Source: CAYMRL01 sp964398985 (GTDB lineage: Bacteria > Deinococcota > Deinococci > Deinococcales > Trueperaceae). Taken from it: a stretch of DNA of 51,110 bases. The position numbers and the translations under genes are program-made. The notes under the pieces were generated by a model, which saw only the letters and a list, made by a program, of their open reading frames with translations, did no database searches and was not told the DNA's origin. Below are positions 25,669 to 33,917 of the stretch, piece by piece. The DNA is taken from assembly GCA_964398985.1 (NCBI GenBank), contig CAYNOS010000017.1:1-51110 (forward strand), in the 5' to 3' direction. Position 1 is the stretch's first letter, and each line of letters opens with the position of its first letter.

Positions 25669-26706
25669 ATGTTCTTCAGACTGGGCCAAGAGATCGGTGT
25701 CGACCTGGGCACGGCCACGGTTCTGATCTACGTCAAGGGCAAGGGCATCTTGCTGCGTGAGCCGTCGGTGATCGCGATGGTCAGGGACACCGGCGAGGTC
25801 AAGGCGGTCGGTGAAGAGGCGTATCGCATGCTCGGGCGCACACCCGGCAATATCGTCGCCGTCAGGCCGATGCGTGACGGCGTGATCGCCGACTACGACC
25901 TCACCGAGAAGATGCTCAAGGCGTTCGTGAGGAAGGTGCTCACGGGGCCCAGCCGCCTGTTCAAGCCTCAGATCATGGTGTGCGTGCCGTCGGGTGTCAC
26001 CGAGGTGGAGCGGCGCGCCGTCCTGCAGGCCACCCGCGAGGTCGGAGCCCGCAAGGCGTACCTGATCGAGGAACCGCTGGCGGCCGCCATCGGCGCCGGC
26101 GTCAAGATCGCCGAGCCGACCGGCAGCATGATCGTCGACATCGGCGGCGGGACCACCGACATCGCGATCATCTCCCTCGGCGGCATCGTCGTTTCCGAGA
26201 GCCTGCGCATCGCGGGCAACGAGTTCGACGAGTCGATAATCCGCTACATCCGCCACAAGGAGAACCTGCTGATCGGCGACCGCACCGCCGAAGAGGTGAA
26301 GATGAAGGTGGGCGCGGCGACGCTGCGCGGCCCCAGCGACAACCTCGAGATCGAGGTGCGCGGACGCGACCTGATCAACGGGCTGCCGAAGAGCATCAAG
26401 GTCACCAGCGAGGACATCGTCGAGGCACTCAAGGAGCCGATCCAGAAGATCGCGGACGGCGTGCGCAGGGTCCTCGAGCAGGCACCTCCCGAACTGGTCT
26501 CCGACGTCATCGACCGCGGCATCATCATGACGGGCGGGGGCTCGCTGCTGCGCAACTTCGACGAGCTGCTCCGCCAGACGACCGGCATCCCAGTCATGGT
26601 CGCGGATAGCGCCACCGACTCGGTCGCGTTGGGCACCGGTCAGGCGCTCGACATGATGCACGTCCTGCAAGACGCCCTGATCTCCGACAACTTCCTGCGC
26701 CGCTGA
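25669..26706 (+). CDS. mreB: Rod-shape actin homologue MreB
   Basis: Membrane-bound actin-like filament protein that guides side-wall peptidoglycan synthesis. EIGVDLGTATVLIYVKGKG holds the phosphate-1 loop. MIVDIGGGTTDIAIISLGG is phosphate 2, IIMTGGGSLLRNFDELL is the adenosine site, and DSVALGTGQAL the end. The 345-residue length is standard, and an N-terminal amphipathic FFRLG segment is kept. mreC and mreD do not follow. An S55-type exported protein and the lpx genes do. The cell is therefore likely rod-shaped, at least in part, or uses MreB otherwise. Confidence 0.96.
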   Translation: MFFRLGQEIGVDLGTATVLIYVKGKGILLREPSVIAMVRDTGEVKAVGEEAYRMLGRTPGNIVAVRPMRDGVIADYDLTEKMLKAFVRKVLTGPSRLFKPQIMVCVPSGVTEVERRAVLQATREVGARKAYLIEEPLAAAIGAGVKIAEPTGSMIVDIGGGTTDIAIISLGGIVVSESLRIAGNEFDESIIRYIRHKENLLIGDRTAEEVKMKVGAATLRGPSDNLEIEVRGRDLINGLPKSIKVTSEDIVEALKEPIQKIADGVRRVLEQAPPELVSDVIDRGIIMTGGGSLLRNFDELLRQTTGIPVMVADSATDSVALGTGQALDMMHVLQDALISDNFLRR

Positions 26707-26708
26707 CC

Positions 26709-28514
26709 GTGCCCCGTCGCTTCGCCATGGCGACGGTCACCCGCCAGCTTCGCGCCGGCACCGCCGCAGTGGCGGTGGTAATCGCTCTTCTCTGCTCAGG
26801 CTCGGCCGCAGCTCAGGCGGCGCTCGGCGTCGCTCCCCAGCCGTGGCTCGCGATCGAGGACATCCCACTCGCCCAGGTCGCGAGCGGCATGCGAGGCTAC
26901 GCGCTGACCGCCGGTCCCGGCAACGCCATCGAACGCTTCGACGTCGAGGTGGTGAGCGTCCAGCGCGACGCGCTGAGCGCCCTCGACCTGGTCCTCATCC
27001 GGGTCTCTGGTCCGTTCATCGACCGTAGCGGGGGCGTCGCGGCGGGCATGAGCGGCAGCCCGGTCTACCTCGACCTGGCGGGCCGTACCGGCCTGCTCGG
27101 AGCGGTCGCATACGTGTTCGCCAACGCCGACCACCGCCTGGCACTGGTCACCCCCATCGAAGCGATGCGCGCGGTGCAGAACGGCGCGCTGGGCGGGCCC
27201 CTGGCCTACGCGGTACCCCTTGGGGCGGTCGAGGTGGCCGGCGTCGGCTCGTTCGTGCCGGTCGCGACGCCGATCCTGATGAGCGGGGCCGACGCCCGCG
27301 CCGCTGCGTTCGTGGACGAGCTGTTCCGCACCGCGGCCGTGACGCCGCTGCCGATGCAGGCAGCGGCCGCGCCCGCACCGGCGAGCGAGCCTTTCGATCT
27401 CGTCCCGGGAGCCGCCGTGGCGGCCCAGCTAGCCCGCGGCGACGTCGAACTCAGCGCCGTGGGTACCGTCACCTCCATCGACGCCGACGGGTTGCTGGCG
27501 TTCGGTCACCCGTTCCTCGGCCTGGGACGGGCCTCGCTGCCGCTTGCACCGGCCTTCGTCACCGCCATCGTCGGCAGCAGCGTCGTTCCGTTCAAGCTGG
27601 CGAACGTCGGTCAAGGCGAGCTGGGAGTGGTGACGAGCGACAGGCCGGCGGGCCTGTGGGCGAGCTTCGGGCCTGCGGCAGCGATGCTGAGCGTCAGCGT
27701 CACCGTCAACGGTCCCGAGGAAGGCGGGGAGTTCGCCTTCGAGGTCGTCAACGACGAGCGCCTGTACCCGAACCTGATCGCCATCGGCGTCCTGCGCCTG
27801 GCGGATCGGATGCTCGAGCGCGTCGGATCCGGCTCGGCGGCCATCTCCTGGCACCTCGAGCTAAGCAGCGGCATCACGGTCGACGTTCTCGAGCAACTCT
27901 CCGATCCGGGCGACGTCGCCTTCGCGACCGCGTTGACCGCCGCCGCGCCGTTCGCCATCCTCGCCGACAACCAGTTCGCGGCCGCCGAGCTGCGGTCGGC
28001 CGCCATCGTGATCGACCTCTCGGAGGAACAGAACCACGCCAGCCTCGAGGACGTGGTGGTCGAGACCTCTCCCCTCGTCCCTGGGAGTCATGCGCTGTTG
28101 CATCTGCGGCTGCAGCCGCATCGCCGACCGGCCTACGTCAGGACCTTGAGCGTGCCGCTGCCCAGCGACCTCGGCGACAGCCTGACGATCGTCGTCAGAG
28201 GCGGCGACGTGCCCCTCGAATCGGACAAGCTGGCTGACGAGCCGCAGGAGGAGGACGGCGGTCCGCGCTCCTTCGGCGAGCTCCTTGACGCGCTGCGGGA
28301 GCAGTACCAGGCCAGCGAGATCGTCGTCGAGGCCATCACGCTCGACGGCAAGGTGAGGCGTCTGGCGCGGCTGCCGGCCGCTCAGGTCGTTACCGGCAGT
28401 CACGAGTTGGAGCTGACGTTGGACGTGCCGCTCGCTGGCGCGCCCGACAGCGAGCCCGAGCAGGCCGGGGAGGGCGAGGCCAAGCAGCCGGCCGCGCCGG
28501 GAGCCGGCGAGTGA
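26709..28514 (+). CDS. SpoIVB/S55-type exported protein
   Basis: A 601-residue secreted protein. Residues from about 50 to 160 match the S55 (SpoIVB peptidase) domain family: VASGMRGYALT, LDLVLIRVSGPFIDRSGG, then AAGMSGSPVYLD with the candidate nucleophile Ser, and LLGAVAYVFANADHRLALVTPIEAM. A second motif, LAFGHPFLGLGRASLPLAP, lies near residue 262 and could supply His. The rest is probably beta domains, ending in a Pro/Glu/Ala tail. The signal peptide is clear (about 12-36). The GTG at 26709 is 3 bases after mreB. The ATG at 26727 is an alternative start. The stop overlaps lpxD (GTGA). Whether it is an active protease is open. Confidence 0.75.
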   Translation: MPRRFAMATVTRQLRAGTAAVAVVIALLCSGSAAAQAALGVAPQPWLAIEDIPLAQVASGMRGYALTAGPGNAIERFDVEVVSVQRDALSALDLVLIRVSGPFIDRSGGVAAGMSGSPVYLDLAGRTGLLGAVAYVFANADHRLALVTPIEAMRAVQNGALGGPLAYAVPLGAVEVAGVGSFVPVATPILMSGADARAAAFVDELFRTAAVTPLPMQAAAAPAPASEPFDLVPGAAVAAQLARGDVELSAVGTVTSIDADGLLAFGHPFLGLGRASLPLAPAFVTAIVGSSVVPFKLANVGQGELGVVTSDRPAGLWASFGPAAAMLSVSVTVNGPEEGGEFAFEVVNDERLYPNLIAIGVLRLADRMLERVGSGSAAISWHLELSSGITVDVLEQLSDPGDVAFATALTAAAPFAILADNQFAAAELRSAAIVIDLSEEQNHASLEDVVVETSPLVPGSHALLHLRLQPHRRPAYVRTLSVPLPSDLGDSLTIVVRGGDVPLESDKLADEPQEEDGGPRSFGELLDALREQYQASEIVVEAITLDGKVRRLARLPAAQVVTGSHELELTLDVPLAGAPDSEPEQAGEGEAKQPAAPGAGE

Positions 28515-29650
28515 GCCTCGCGCCCGCAAGAGGCGTGAGCGTCAGCGAGGTCGTCGGGCTCGTCGGCGGGCGGTTGGTGCCGGCCGCGGCGGCCGCCGGT
28601 GCTTCGGGAGCCGCCGAAGTGACTCTGACCCGCCTCCGCGAGCCGGCGGCGGTTCTCGTCGGTGACGCAGCAGCCGGCGACGTCGTGGTGATGCCCGGCA
28701 GTGTGCTGGGCCAGTTGGGCGATGCCGGCGCCGGCGCGACCTGGCCGGGACTCCTCGTGGTGCCGGAGCGGTCCGCGCCGGTGGACGCGCTGCCGTGCGC
28801 GGTGCTGGTCGTCGCGGACGCCCGCCTCGCGTTCGCCCAGCTCAGCGCGCTCTTCTACCGCACGCCCGTGCCGCCGCCGGGGCAGCATGCGAGCGCGGTG
28901 GTCGCCCCGGACGCGAGCGTGGCACCCGACGCCGCGTTGGCGGCCGGGGTGGTGGTGGGGGCCGGAGCCGTGATCGGCGCCGGTTGCGCGATCGGACCGA
29001 ACTCGGTCGTCGGGGCCGGCGCACGCTTGGGTGAGCACTGCCGCCTCCACGCCAACGTCACGCTCTACCCCGGCGTCAGTCTCGGCCACCGCGTCGAGCT
29101 GCACGCCGGCTGCGTCGTCGGCGGCGACGGCTTCGGCTACGCGGCGGGGCCCGTCGGCGCCGTCAAGATCCACCACGGCGGCAGCGTCGTGATCGCAGAC
29201 GACGTCGAGGTCGGCGCCAACACCTGCATCGACCGTGGCACCTTGGGCGACACGCGCATCGGCGCCCGCACCAAGGTCGACGGCATGTGCATGATCGCCC
29301 ACAACGTGCAGATCGGCAACGACTGCCTGATCGCGGGCCAGACCGGGATCGCCGGCAGCACCACGATCGGCGACGGGGTGATCATCGGCGGCGCCGCCTC
29401 GATCACCGATCACGTGACGGTCGGGACCGGGGCGCGCATCGGCGGCCGGGCAGCGGTCACCAAGAACGTCCCGGCCGGTGAGGCCTGGACCGGCAACCCA
29501 GCCAAGCCACACCGCCAGTACGCCCGCGATCTCTACCTGAGAGGGCGTCTCGAGCAGATCTGGCAGCACTTCCGCCCGCTCGCCGGGGACGCCGGCGAGG
29601 ACGCCAGCGCGGACGCCGGCCCCCTCGAGGAGGCGCGTGGCGAAGGTTGA
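28511..29650 (+). CDS. lpxD: UDP-3-O-acylglucosamine N-acyltransferase
   Basis: Third enzyme of lipid A synthesis, adding an acyl chain to the 2-amino group. After an N-terminal uridine-binding domain (about 1-120), a long left-handed beta helix of hexapeptide repeats carries GGDGFGYA, then IDRGTLGDTRIGARTKVD. MIAHNVQIGND includes the catalytic His264, followed by GQTGIAGSTTIG. A helical C-terminus ends at 379. E. coli LpxD has 341 residues, and the excess is at both ends. The start GTG overlaps the stop of the S55 gene. The end overlaps lpxC by 14 bases. Confidence 0.93.
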   Translation: MSLAPARGVSVSEVVGLVGGRLVPAAAAAGASGAAEVTLTRLREPAAVLVGDAAAGDVVVMPGSVLGQLGDAGAGATWPGLLVVPERSAPVDALPCAVLVVADARLAFAQLSALFYRTPVPPPGQHASAVVAPDASVAPDAALAAGVVVGAGAVIGAGCAIGPNSVVGAGARLGEHCRLHANVTLYPGVSLGHRVELHAGCVVGGDGFGYAAGPVGAVKIHHGGSVVIADDVEVGANTCIDRGTLGDTRIGARTKVDGMCMIAHNVQIGNDCLIAGQTGIAGSTTIGDGVIIGGAASITDHVTVGTGARIGGRAAVTKNVPAGEAWTGNPAKPHRQYARDLYLRGRLEQIWQHFRPLAGDAGEDASADAGPLEEARGEG

Positions 29651-30428
29651 AGGCATCGGCATCCACAGCGGCCGGCGCGTCAGCGTCTGGCTTCACCGCG
29701 CCCCCGGACCGATCCGGTTCCTGAGCGCCGGCGTCGAGATCCCCGCCCGCGTCGCCAACGTCTCCGACACCGCGCGCGCCACCACCCTCGCGCATGCCGG
29801 TGCCAGCGTGACGCTCGTCGAGCACCTCCTGGCCGCGCTGAGGATCGCCGGCTTCTTCGAAGGCGTGCTCGTCGAGGTCGCCGGCAGCGAACTGCCGATC
29901 CTCGACGGCTCGGCGGGTCCCTGGGCGGAGGCCGTGTCGCAGCTCGGTCCCCCGGCAGCGCCGCCGCCCCCGCTGACCCTCTCGAAGCGGCTCGTCGTCG
30001 AGCGCGGAGGCGGGCGCGCGAGCGCCGAACCCGGCACCGAAGCGCTGGTCTGCGAGATCGACTTCGCGCACCCCGCGATCGGCCACCAGGTCTGGAGCGG
30101 CGGCCCGCAGAACTACGGCGAGGTCCTCGACGCGCGCACCTTCGGCTTCTTGAGCGAGCTGGCTGGGCTCAGGGAGCGCGGATTGGCTCTCGGAGCCACA
30201 CTCGAGCATGCTATCGTCTTCGCTGATGAAGGGCCCGTGCGTCCCTTGCGTTCTGCTGACGAACCGGTTCGTCACAAAGCGCTCGACGCCATCGGCGACC
30301 TCAGCCTCCTCGGTCGACCCCTGGCCGGGGCCGTCAGCATCGTCAGGGGCTCCCACGCACTCCACCATCAACTCATGATCGAAGTCTTGGAGCTGGCGCA
30401 CGGACAGCGGCAGGCAGGTGCTGCGTGA
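29637..30428 (+). CDS. lpxC: UDP-3-O-acyl-N-acetylglucosamine deacetylase
   Basis: Zinc hydrolase and committed step of lipid A synthesis. GIGIHSGRRVSV opens the fold. The zinc ligands His63 (VEHLLAAL), His213 and Asp217 (RHKALDAIGDL) are all kept, as is GSHALHH with the catalytic His. At 263 residues it is shorter than the usual 300, missing about 12 N-terminal residues and some loops. All active-site parts remain, so it should be functional. The GTG start lies inside the end of lpxD, and the stop overlaps the Gfo/Idh gene (GTGA). Confidence 0.92.
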   Translation: MAKVEGIGIHSGRRVSVWLHRAPGPIRFLSAGVEIPARVANVSDTARATTLAHAGASVTLVEHLLAALRIAGFFEGVLVEVAGSELPILDGSAGPWAEAVSQLGPPAAPPPPLTLSKRLVVERGGGRASAEPGTEALVCEIDFAHPAIGHQVWSGGPQNYGEVLDARTFGFLSELAGLRERGLALGATLEHAIVFADEGPVRPLRSADEPVRHKALDAIGDLSLLGRPLAGAVSIVRGSHALHHQLMIEVLELAHGQRQAGAA

Positions 30429-31399
30429 GCCAAGCCGGCGACCCGTTGCAGGTGGCGGTCGTCGGGGCCGGTGTGATGGGCCGCTACCATGCCCTCAACT
30501 ACGCCTTGCTCAGCGGCGTACGACTGGCCGCCGTCGTCGACCCCGACCCGCACGCCCGCGCCGCCGCCAGCGCATCGTTCGGCTGCAACGCCTACGCCAG
30601 CCTCAACGAGATGCTGGCGGCCGAACCGATCGACGCCGCCAGCGTTGCCAGCCCCACCAGCGATCACTACGGCACCACCCGACGCCTGTTGGAAGGCGGG
30701 GTGCACGTGCTGGTCGAGAAACCCGTCGCCACCGAGCCCTCCCAGGCGCTGGAGTTGGCCCAGCTGTCGCGGCGCAACTCCTTGGTGCTGCAGGTCGGGC
30801 ATATCACCCGCTTCTATCAGTCGGTGCAGATGCTCAAGCTGATGGTCGAGCGGCCGTTCCTCATCGAAGCTCGTCGGATGACCAACTCGACACGGGTCAA
30901 GGACGTCGGGGTCGTACTCGACTTGATGATCCACGACATCGACATCGTCCTCGGCCTGGTCCACAGCACCCCGGTCGAGCTGTCGGCTGCCGGGATCGCG
31001 CTCAACGGCAGCCCTCACGAGGACGTCGCCTCCGCCCAGATCGTGTTCGCCGACGGATGCGTCGTCAGACTGCTGGCGAGCCGCGTCGCGCCCGAGCCCG
31101 AACGCAGCCTCGTCGTCACCGAGCGCCATCAGACGCTGAAGATCGACTTCGCCAAGGAGCCGTACACGGAGGTCGTCGTCTACCGGACGCCCGACCCCGA
31201 GTTCGAGCCGGGGTTGGTGAAGCTCGACCGCCACGTCCTGCAGGAGGAGAACCCCCTGCTGAAGGAGCTCGGCCACTTCCTCGCGCGCATCCGGCAGGAG
31301 GCGGAGCCGATCGGGACGCTCGACGACGACCTGCGCTCGTTGGGGCTCGCCTCCGAGCTGCTGAGGTCGCTGAGGGAGCGACAGCCCGCCCGCGTCTGA
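30425..31399 (+). CDS. Gfo/Idh/MocA-family dehydrogenase in the lpx operon (GnnA-like?)
   Basis: NAD(P)-dependent sugar dehydrogenase of 324 residues. VAVVGAGVMGRYHA is the Rossmann dinucleotide loop, VEKPVA holds the conserved Lys, and GHITRFYQSVQ with LDLMIHDIDIVLGL is the substrate side. Members placed inside lpx clusters include GnnA, which oxidises UDP-GlcNAc at C3 so that the partner transaminase GnnB can make the diamino sugar for amide-linked lipid A. The position between lpxC and fabZ fits such a role, but no gnnB is in the window. The exact substrate is an inference. Coupled to lpxC by GTGA. Confidence 0.8.
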   Translation: MSQAGDPLQVAVVGAGVMGRYHALNYALLSGVRLAAVVDPDPHARAAASASFGCNAYASLNEMLAAEPIDAASVASPTSDHYGTTRRLLEGGVHVLVEKPVATEPSQALELAQLSRRNSLVLQVGHITRFYQSVQMLKLMVERPFLIEARRMTNSTRVKDVGVVLDLMIHDIDIVLGLVHSTPVELSAAGIALNGSPHEDVASAQIVFADGCVVRLLASRVAPEPERSLVVTERHQTLKIDFAKEPYTEVVVYRTPDPEFEPGLVKLDRHVLQEENPLLKELGHFLARIRQEAEPIGTLDDDLRSLGLASELLRSLRERQPARV

Positions 31400-31417
31400 G
31401 CCCACGTTTGGCTGCGC

Positions 31418-31423
31418 TAGACT
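31418..31423 (+). promoter_or_regulatory. -10 box (TAGACT), leaderless start of fabZ
   Basis: TAGACT ends 6 bases before the fabZ ATG, in the 30-base gap after the dehydrogenase gene. It would give fabZ-lpxA and downstream genes their own leaderless transcript inside the lpx cluster. Confidence 0.55.
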
Positions 31424-31429
31424 CTGGCC

Positions 31430-31864
31430 ATGGGCCTCGACGTCCGTAAGATCCTGCCTCACCGCTACCCGTTCCTGATGGTCGACGCCTTCGTCTCGCA
31501 AGACGGAGACGGCTTCGAGTGCGTCAAGAACGTCAGCCACAACGAGCCGTTCTTCGCGGGGCACTTCCCAGAAGAGCCGGTGATGCCCGGAGTGTTGATC
31601 ATCGAGGCGCTCGCCCAGGCGGCTGCCATCGGTCTGGCGGTCCGTGAGGGCTTCGATCCTGAGACGTCCGAGAGCTCCCCGGTCGGCTACCTGGCGTCTA
31701 TCGATGCCGCCAAGTTCCGCCGCAAGGTGGTCCCCGGCGATCAGCTGAGGCTGCTCGGCGAGATAACGCTGTTCCGCCGCGGCCTGTGCCGCGTCTCCGC
31801 CCGCGCGCTGGTCGGCGACGAGGTCGCGGCCACCGCCGACCTCTCGTTCGTCTACGCCCGCTGA
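31430..31864 (+). CDS. fabZ: 3-hydroxyacyl-ACP dehydratase FabZ
   Basis: Hot-dog-fold dehydratase of fatty acid elongation. It draws on the same 3-hydroxyacyl-ACP pool that LpxA and LpxD use. ILPHRYPFLMVD and FFAGHFPEEPVMPGVLIIEA contain the catalytic His45 and Glu59. The 144-residue length is standard. The fabZ-lpxA order is the classical one. lpxA starts 8 bases after its stop. Its own TAGACT promoter box suggests separate control from lpxD-lpxC. Confidence 0.96.
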   Translation: MGLDVRKILPHRYPFLMVDAFVSQDGDGFECVKNVSHNEPFFAGHFPEEPVMPGVLIIEALAQAAAIGLAVREGFDPETSESSPVGYLASIDAAKFRRKVVPGDQLRLLGEITLFRRGLCRVSARALVGDEVAATADLSFVYAR

Positions 31865-31872
31865 GTCCGCGA

Positions 31873-32664
31873 GTGGCGACCGCAGGTCAGCACCCGCATA
31901 GCGTCGCCGACTCCGCCAGCGTTCACCCTGACGCGGTCCTGGCGCCGGGGGTCAGCGTCGGCCACGGAGTCGTCATCGAGGCCGGCGTCACGATCGGCGA
32001 GAACACCGAGGTGCTGACTGGCAGCGTGCTTCACTCCGGGAGCCACATAGGCCGCGACTGCCGCCTCGGGCCGTACGCCGTGATCGGCGGCGAGCCGCTC
32101 GACACCGCCTTCGCCGGTGAGCCGAGCACGGCGGTCGTGGAGGACTCGGTGCGGGTGCGCGAGTTCGCCACCATCCACCGCGCCACCGGCGTCGGCGCCG
32201 AGACGCGGGTGGGAGCCGGCAGCCTGGTGATGAGCTACGCTCACGTCTCCCACAACGTCAGGGTCGGCAGGGGCTGCGTGCTGACGACGGCCGTGCAGCT
32301 GGGCGGCCACTCGCAGGTCGGGGATCACGCGGTGATCGGCTCCGGAACGCTCCTTCACCAGTTCTGTCGGGTCGGCGCCTACGCGATGTTCGGCGCCGGC
32401 AGCGCCACCAACACCGACGTACTGCCATTCAGCATGGCGCGCGGCAATCCCACACGCCACTACCGCCTTAACTCGATCGGGCTCAAGCGCCACGGGATCA
32501 CCGGGGATCGCTACCGGAACCTCGAGAGCGCTCTGCGGGCCATCCGCAAGCGCGACGTGGCGCGGCTCGAGGAGTTGGCCGCCGCCAACGAGGACGCTCG
32601 CCTCCTCCTCGAGTTCATCCGCTCATCCAAGCGCGGGATCGCGCGCTTCGTCACGGCGGACTGA
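31873..32664 (+). CDS. lpxA: UDP-N-acetylglucosamine O-acyltransferase
   Basis: First enzyme of lipid A synthesis. With the GTG at 31873 the protein has 263 residues, against 262 in E. coli. The longer upstream frame runs inside fabZ and is not used. Hexapeptide repeats form the beta helix. YAHVSHNVRVG contains the catalytic His127, and LHQFCRVGAYAMFGAGS and SIGLKRHGI follow as in the family. The C-terminal helices end with FIRSSKRGIARF. It adjoins fabZ and an LpxB-related gene. Confidence 0.94.
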   Translation: MATAGQHPHSVADSASVHPDAVLAPGVSVGHGVVIEAGVTIGENTEVLTGSVLHSGSHIGRDCRLGPYAVIGGEPLDTAFAGEPSTAVVEDSVRVREFATIHRATGVGAETRVGAGSLVMSYAHVSHNVRVGRGCVLTTAVQLGGHSQVGDHAVIGSGTLLHQFCRVGAYAMFGAGSATNTDVLPFSMARGNPTRHYRLNSIGLKRHGITGDRYRNLESALRAIRKRDVARLEELAAANEDARLLLEFIRSSKRGIARFVTAD

Positions 32665-32666
32665 GC

Positions 32667-33917
32667 GTGGCGCGCTTGGTACTGGTCAGCAACGGGCCGG
32701 GGGAGCTCTACACCTGGGTGAAACCGGTGCTGACCGAGCTCAGGCGTCGCTCCCCATCCGCGCAAGCGGCGATCTCGCTGATACCGTGCCAGTTCGCCAG
32801 CGGCGGCGAGGCTGCGATCGCCGCGACGCTCGGCCCCGACGTGCTTACGACCCCGCAGCAGTTCCTGAAGGCCGCGGCGCTGGGGTCCGCCCCGCCCGGT
32901 CTGCAGGCCGGCGACAACGGCGACGGCGCCGTCATCGGACTCGGGGGCAACGGCGCGCTGGCGCTGCAGCTCGGTCGCCGCCTCGGGCTGCCGACGTTCC
33001 GCTACAGCTTCGAGCCGCACTGGCTGTCCGGGCTCGAGGCTCTGCTGCTACCAGACGCCGCGACTGAGCGGCGGGCGCACAGGAGCGGAGCCCCCCGTGA
33101 CCGGACAGCAGTCGTCGGCAACCTGGTCGCCGACGCGGTCGAGGCAGCCGACGAGCTGCCCGACGCCGGCGCTCCTCACGTGCTGCTCTTCGCCGGCAGC
33201 CGAGACGCCTTCGCTATTCACCTGATCCCGTTCATGATCGAGGTCGCCGACCTCATGGGCGAAGCCCTGCCAGGCGCACGCTTCGTGTGGCCCGTCAGCT
33301 CGCTGCTCAAGCAGCGCACCCTGGAGGAGGGCTTCGCCGGCACCCACGCCACCACGCTCGGGGGCGTCAGCGGTCAACTGATCCCACCGCAGGCCGACCC
33401 CAACGGCGGCGATCTCGGAACCGTCGTCACTCCGCGCGGACACCGGCTGGAGCTCGTCTCGGAGGCCTCGCGCTACTCGCACATGGCTAGCGCCGACGTC
33501 GCCATCACGATCCCAGGCACCAACACGCTCGAGCTCGGCGTCGCCGGCGTGCCGGCGGTCGTGGTCCTGCCGCTGAACCGACCGGAGATCATCCCGCTCG
33601 AAGGGGCAGGACACTGGCTCGGACTGATACCAGGCGTCGGTCGTTACCTGAAGCGTTACGCGGTCAAGTTGTTCGTTCAGGGACTCTCTGCTCCGGTCTC
33701 GCTACCCAACCGGATCACCGGGGAGGACCTGATGGTCGAGGTCACCGGCCGCGTATCCCCCGCGCTGGTGGCCGGCCGGACCCTCGACCTGCTCGCCGAC
33801 CCCCAGCGCCTGCAGAGCGTGCGTGGCCGCCTGCTGGCGACGATGCCGCGTCCCGGAGCGGCGGCAGCGCTGCTGGACGTGGTGTTCGAGCGCGCCGGCT
33901 TGAACGCGGCGACGTGA
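32667..33917 (+). CDS. LpxB-related glycosyltransferase
   Basis: A 416-residue GT-B-type protein beginning LVLVSNGPGELYTWVKP. This start marks the lipid-A-disaccharide-synthase-related group (best known to me from cyanobacteria) rather than standard LpxB, whose start reads like ISAGEASGDLH. A nucleotide-sugar-site region ADVAITIPGTNTLELGVAGVPAVV lies at about 275-300. The gene sits where lpxB is expected after lpxA, so a disaccharide-forming or other glycosyl transfer on an acylated UDP-sugar is likely. GTG start 2 bases after lpxA. The stop overlaps the ABC gene (GTGA). Confidence 0.75.
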   Translation: MARLVLVSNGPGELYTWVKPVLTELRRRSPSAQAAISLIPCQFASGGEAAIAATLGPDVLTTPQQFLKAAALGSAPPGLQAGDNGDGAVIGLGGNGALALQLGRRLGLPTFRYSFEPHWLSGLEALLLPDAATERRAHRSGAPRDRTAVVGNLVADAVEAADELPDAGAPHVLLFAGSRDAFAIHLIPFMIEVADLMGEALPGARFVWPVSSLLKQRTLEEGFAGTHATTLGGVSGQLIPPQADPNGGDLGTVVTPRGHRLELVSEASRYSHMASADVAITIPGTNTLELGVAGVPAVVVLPLNRPEIIPLEGAGHWLGLIPGVGRYLKRYAVKLFVQGLSAPVSLPNRITGEDLMVEVTGRVSPALVAGRTLDLLADPQRLQSVRGRLLATMPRPGAAAALLDVVFERAGLNAAT

